Shown here: positions 60,899 through 64,000 of the stretch, in pieces
How the letters are laid out: each line of letters opens with the position of its first letter
Numbering within the stretch: the stretch's first letter is position 1
The notes under the pieces: generated by a model
What the model was told of the DNA's origin: nothing
What the model saw: the letters and a program-made list of their open reading frames with translations, nothing else
Database searches by the model: none
Assembly: GCF_004564075.1 (NCBI RefSeq)
Contig: NZ_CP038256.1
Span: 992,001-1,056,000 of the forward strand
Reading direction: 5' to 3'
DNA: 64,000 bases
Origin: Microbacterium sediminis
Lineage (GTDB): Bacteria; Actinomycetota; Actinomycetes; Actinomycetales; Microbacteriaceae
Position numbers and translations under genes: made by a program

Positions 60899-61266
60899 GC
60901 GCGGCCGTCTCGTTCGTCGCCCCGCCGCCCGGCCTCGACCCGCACACCGACTTCGAGCTCGCGCCCGTCGACGGCGCCGACGGGCTGTTCTCCCTCCGCG
61001 CGGCGGCGCAGCCCGAGCTGCGCATGTACCTCGTGGATCCGCGCGGCGTCGTGGCGGACTACGCGCCGGTGCTGACCGACGAGCAGGCCGACGCGATCTC
61101 GCTCACCTCGGCCGACGACGCCCTCGTGCTCGTCGTGGCCAACCCGGGCGCCGACGGCGTGCACGTGAACCTGCTGGCCCCCGTGGTCGTGAACACCGCC
61201 ACCGGATCGGCCGCCCAGGTGATCCTGGAGGGGCAGGACCTCCCCGTCCGCGCCCCGCTCGCCTGA
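60895..61266 (+). CDS. fliW: Flagellar assembly factor FliW
   Basis: 123 residues from a GTG overlapping the flgL stop. FSLRAAAQPELRMYLVDPRG, then NLLAPVVVNTATGSAAQVIL, which is the most conserved FliW segment. In Gram-positives FliW binds CsrA and frees flagellin mRNA, and flagellin competes for FliW. csrA lies at the other end of the locus. The two genes are thus under different promoters. Confidence 0.93.
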   Translation: MSAAVSFVAPPPGLDPHTDFELAPVDGADGLFSLRAAAQPELRMYLVDPRGVVADYAPVLTDEQADAISLTSADDALVLVVANPGADGVHVNLLAPVVVNTATGSAAQVILEGQDLPVRAPLA

Positions 61267-61267
61267 C

Positions 61268-61717
61268 TCAGCCCTCGGGACCCCGGCCCGCGTCGAACTC
61301 CGACCGGTAGCGGGCGTCGGCCTCGGCCAGCAGCTCCTCGGCCAGGCGCGCCACCGGCACGGCGTCGGCCAGCAGCGGCTCGCAGTCCGGACCGCGCGCG
61401 ACCACGCGGCCCTCCAGCACCCAGGCGAACCGCTCGGGGTTCGACTCGGCGAGGTGGCGGTACTGGCACAGCTGCCGCGCGAGCCAGTCGGCCACCGGGC
61501 GCGTCCACCACGGCTCCGGATCGAGCGGGTTCACCGACAGCCCCGGCAGCTCGAGCCCGCTCTCGGTGTCGATGCTGCCGCCGCCCCGATCGGAGGACGG
61601 GCCCTCGGAGTAGCGCACGTGCAGTCCCGGGCGCTCGCGCACGAGCCGCTCGAGCTCCTCGAGCGAGCGGATCGGCGGGCGCGCGAACGCCTCCAGCGCC
61701 AGGACGTCGCCCGTCAT
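61268..61717 (-). CDS. DUF6098-like conserved protein
   Basis: 149 residues. SLEELERLVRERPGLHVRYS, ESGLELPGLSVNPLDPEPWW and DWLARQLCQYRHLAE are strongly conserved in a family I recall as DUF6098, widespread in Actinobacteria and of unknown function. It stops one base after fliW, convergently, and starts 19 bp after the alcohol dehydrogenase gene, so it probably belongs with that gene. Confidence 0.82.
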   Translation of the reverse strand: MTGDVLALEAFARPPIRSLEELERLVRERPGLHVRYSEGPSSDRGGGSIDTESGLELPGLSVNPLDPEPWWTRPVADWLARQLCQYRHLAESNPERFAWVLEGRVVARGPDCEPLLADAVPVARLAEELLAEADARYRSEFDAGRGPEG

Positions 61718-61736
61718 GCGGATCCCCTCCGCGTCG

Positions 61737-62915
61737 TCACAGCGACGGATCGAGCACGACCTTGATGCATCCGTCCTCCTTCCGCTGGAAGATCCGGTAC
61801 ATGTCGGGCGCCTCCGAGAGCGGCACGCGATGCGTCGTCAGGTCGGTGGTGCCGAGCGGATCGGCGGGGTCCTCCACGAGCTCGACGAGCTGCGGCACCC
61901 ACCGCTTGACGTTGCACTGCCCCATGCGGAGGGTGAGCTGCTTGTCGAACATGGTCTTCATCGGCAGGGGATCGGCCTCGCCGGCGTAGACGCCGCTGAT
62001 CGAGACGGTGCCGCCGCGGCGGACCAGGTCGATCGCCGACAGGAGCGCCGCCGTCCGATCCAGGCCCATGTGATCCATGACGGGCCGGCTGATCGCGCCG
62101 GGCAGCGAGCCCAGCGCCAGGTGCGCGGCGTGGACCATCGGGTTCCCGTGCGCCTCCAGCCCCACCGCGTCGACGACCGCGTCGGCGCCGCGCCCGCCGG
62201 TCAGCTCCCGCACGCGCTCGGCGACCTGCTCGGGGGCGCACACGGCCACGCCGTGCCGCCGGGCCATCTCCCGCCGCTCGTGCACGGGATCGACCGCGAG
62301 CACCTCGAGGCCCTGGTGGCGGGCGATGCGCGAGGCGAACTGCCCCACGGCCCCCAGGCCGAGCACGACGAGCGTGCCGCCGTCCGGCACGTGCGCGTAC
62401 TGCACGCCCTGCAGCGCGGTGGGCAGCACGTCGCTGAGGAACAGGTAGCGCTCGTCCGGCAGCTCCACGCCGACGGGGATGGTGTTGTAGTCCGCCAGCG
62501 GCACGCGCAGCAGCTCCGCCTGGCCGCCGGGCACTTGCCCGTACAGCTTGGTGTAGCCGAACAGCGCCGCGCCCGTGCCCTGCTCCGTCACCTGCGTCGT
62601 CTCGCACTGCGACTGCAGCCCGTGCCGGCACATCCAGCAGTGCCCGCAGGCGATGTTGAACGGCACCACCACCCGCTGCCCCACGCGCAGCGACGTGATC
62701 GCCGACCCCACCTCCTCGACGACGCCCATGGCCTCGTGGCCCAGGATGTCGCCGCGGTCCAGGTAGGGGCCCATCAGCTCGTACAGGTGCAGGTCGGACC
62801 CGCAGATCGCCGTCGACGTGATCCGCACGATCGCATCGGTCGGCTCCTCGATGCGCGGATCCGGCACCTCCTCCACGGACACCCTGCGGCGTCCCTTCCA
62901 CGTCAGAGCTCTCAT
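61737..62915 (-). CDS. Zinc-dependent alcohol dehydrogenase
   Basis: 392 residues from ATG with GAGGAAG upstream. Catalytic zinc ligands in AICGSDLHLYE and ILGHEAMGVV; structural zinc cluster CGHCWMCRHGLQSQC; NAD-binding VVLGLGAVGQFASRIARHQG. It resembles the glutathione-independent formaldehyde dehydrogenase-like branch; substrate unknown. It lies between the P450 and the DUF6098-like gene in the same direction. Confidence 0.93.
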   Translation of the reverse strand: MRALTWKGRRRVSVEEVPDPRIEEPTDAIVRITSTAICGSDLHLYELMGPYLDRGDILGHEAMGVVEEVGSAITSLRVGQRVVVPFNIACGHCWMCRHGLQSQCETTQVTEQGTGAALFGYTKLYGQVPGGQAELLRVPLADYNTIPVGVELPDERYLFLSDVLPTALQGVQYAHVPDGGTLVVLGLGAVGQFASRIARHQGLEVLAVDPVHERREMARRHGVAVCAPEQVAERVRELTGGRGADAVVDAVGLEAHGNPMVHAAHLALGSLPGAISRPVMDHMGLDRTAALLSAIDLVRRGGTVSISGVYAGEADPLPMKTMFDKQLTLRMGQCNVKRWVPQLVELVEDPADPLGTTDLTTHRVPLSEAPDMYRIFQRKEDGCIKVVLDPSL

Positions 62916-62942
62916 CGCGCTTCCTCGGTTCTCTCGCCTCGG

Positions 62943-64000
62943 TCAGGTGATCCGCACGCGGCTCATCACGAACCCGGATCGGGGCAGGGTGGGGAACCGC
63001 CGCAGGTCGACCCCGAGATCCTGCGGCGGCACGTCGTAGGTCATGCGGCGGGTGAGCAGCCGCACGGTCTCCTCGAGCAGCTCGATCGTCAGCGGCTCGC
63101 CGGGGCAGCGGTGTCCGGTCGCGTAGTCTCCCGCGCCCTGGGCGATGAGTGCATCGGCGCCGCGGGCCGCGGGGCCGCCCGCCTCGTGCCGCTCGGGCCG
63201 GAACGCGAGCGGATCGGACCAGACGGCCGGGTCGCGATGGGTGGCGAAGATGTCGAGCGCCACCATCTCGCCGGGAGCGAAGCGCTCGCCGCGCCACTCC
63301 AGCTCCCGCACGGCGCGTCCCGCGACGAGCGGGAAGAAGGGCGCCGTCCGCCGCACCTCCTGCACGAACCCGCGCAGGTGCCGCTCCTCCCCGGCGCGGA
63401 ATCGCTCGGCCCATTCGGGGTGGCGGTGCAGGGCGAGCGCGGCGAAGACGACGAACCGCCCCGCGGCCACCGTGGGGCGCAGCAGGTTGATCAGCTCGAT
63501 GGCGGCGACCTCGTCGCTCAGGCCGCTCCCGTCCGCGTCGCGGTGGTCCAGCAGCCGCGCGACCACCCCGTGCGCGCCGCGCCGGCGGCCGTCGCGGATG
63601 AGCCCGCGCGCCCAGCGCTCGGTGCGGCGACGGCGCCAGCGGCCCCACCAGTTGCGCGGCCCGAACCCCCCGGCGCCGTCGAGCATGGCGAGGAACTCGA
63701 TCGTCCGGGCGCGGGCCGTGCGCTGGTTCAGCGGCAGATCGGCCCAGCGGCACACGGCCCGCGTGAGCACGCCGGCGACGGCGCGATGCAGCTGCACGGT
63801 GTCGCTCGCCTGCCACGTGGGCAGCGCGGCCCCCCAGTCCTCGCGCAGCGCCTCGACCAGCCGCGCGCGCCCCGGCTCGTCGAGCACGTCGAGGAAGAGG
63901 CCCTTGCGCGCGTGGTGGGCCGCGCCCGACAGCTGCTGCACGCTGCCGACGTCCTGCAGCGAGTGCAGCACCGACGGCGGCAGCGCGCCGACGCGGGTGA
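62943..64000 (-). CDS. CYP152-type cytochrome P450 (peroxygenase), 5' truncated by window
   Basis: 352 codons are visible; the start lies beyond 64000. Heme-binding GAGDYATGHRCPGEPLTIEL with the thiolate Cys; LINLLRPTVAAGRFVVFAAL has the Arg-Pro pair that binds the fatty-acid carboxylate in CYP152 peroxygenases in place of the usual acid-alcohol pair; PPSVLHSLQDVGSVQQLSGA and HHARKGLF match its N-terminal half. It would hydroxylate fatty acids with H2O2. 27 bases separate it from the alcohol dehydrogenase gene. Confidence 0.9.
   Translation of the reverse strand, partial: TRVGALPPSVLHSLQDVGSVQQLSGAAHHARKGLFLDVLDEPGRARLVEALREDWGAALPTWQASDTVQLHRAVAGVLTRAVCRWADLPLNQRTARARTIEFLAMLDGAGGFGPRNWWGRWRRRRTERWARGLIRDGRRRGAHGVVARLLDHRDADGSGLSDEVAAIELINLLRPTVAAGRFVVFAALALHRHPEWAERFRAGEERHLRGFVQEVRRTAPFFPLVAGRAVRELEWRGERFAPGEMVALDIFATHRDPAVWSDPLAFRPERHEAGGPAARGADALIAQGAGDYATGHRCPGEPLTIELLEETVRLLTRRMTYDVPPQDLGVDLRRFPTLPRSGFVMSRVRIT

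Overview
The window is GC-rich, actinobacterial chromosomal DNA. Gene content and order (glmU-prs, rplY-pth-mfd, eno-ftsB-DUF501, one compact flagellar locus) and the many leaderless starts with a TAnnnT box 6-7 nt upstream suggest a motile member of Microbacteriaceae, probably Microbacterium or a relative. This placement is inference from gene content; no database search was possible.

Layout. 1-1299: 3' end of glmU and prs. 1300-3975: an insert between the convergent 3' ends of prs and a histidine kinase gene, holding one DUF559 (Vsr/REase-like) gene between two arrays of long direct repeats and bounded by a 28-bp direct repeat. 3976-8505: two-component system divergent from a FtsX/MacB-type ABC exporter, with clustered CTATG/CATAG boxes between them. 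8563-9750: XRE repressor plus small membrane protein, divergent from a small-multidrug-export-like gene, with three 18-bp operators between. 9845-12781: FAD oxidoreductase, gnd and a 41-residue membrane peptide. 13045-21342: housekeeping block (rplY, pth, mfd, nhaA, mazG, hisS). 21404-26798: VOC protein, Nudix hydrolase, ChrA, a YtrA-type GntR operon with its palindromic operator, and an O-methyltransferase. 26916-32026: eno, ftsB, DUF501, S8 protease, ndh. 32081-32154: a tRNA with anticodon UAA and a short variable loop. 32260-35651: CPA1 antiporter, DJ-1/PfpI protein, LysR regulator.

35660-61266 is a near-complete flagellar locus. Minus strand: a 22-gene cluster flgB-flgC-fliE-F-G-H-I-J-(NlpC/FliK)-flgD-flgE-flbD-motA-motB-fliM-N-O-P-Q-R-flhB-flhA, mostly with 1-11 bp overlaps, then csrA; further upstream fliD-fliS-fliT, fliC and the flagellar sigma gene. 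Plus strand: flgN-flgK-flgL-fliW. Four sites matching CCTAACG-N14/15-SCCGATA precede fliC, flgB, fliM and csrA, so the local sigma factor probably drives all four. The fliC leader carries two TCACGGA motifs, one over the Shine-Dalgarno, next to csrA and fliW, which points to CsrA/FliW control of flagellin translation. The most unusual gene is a single ORF joining an NlpC/P60 peptidoglycan hydrolase to a FliK hook-length-control domain. No fliL, flgG/flgF, flgM or chemotaxis genes are seen.

61268-64000: DUF6098-like protein, zinc alcohol dehydrogenase and a CYP152-type P450 cut by the window edge.
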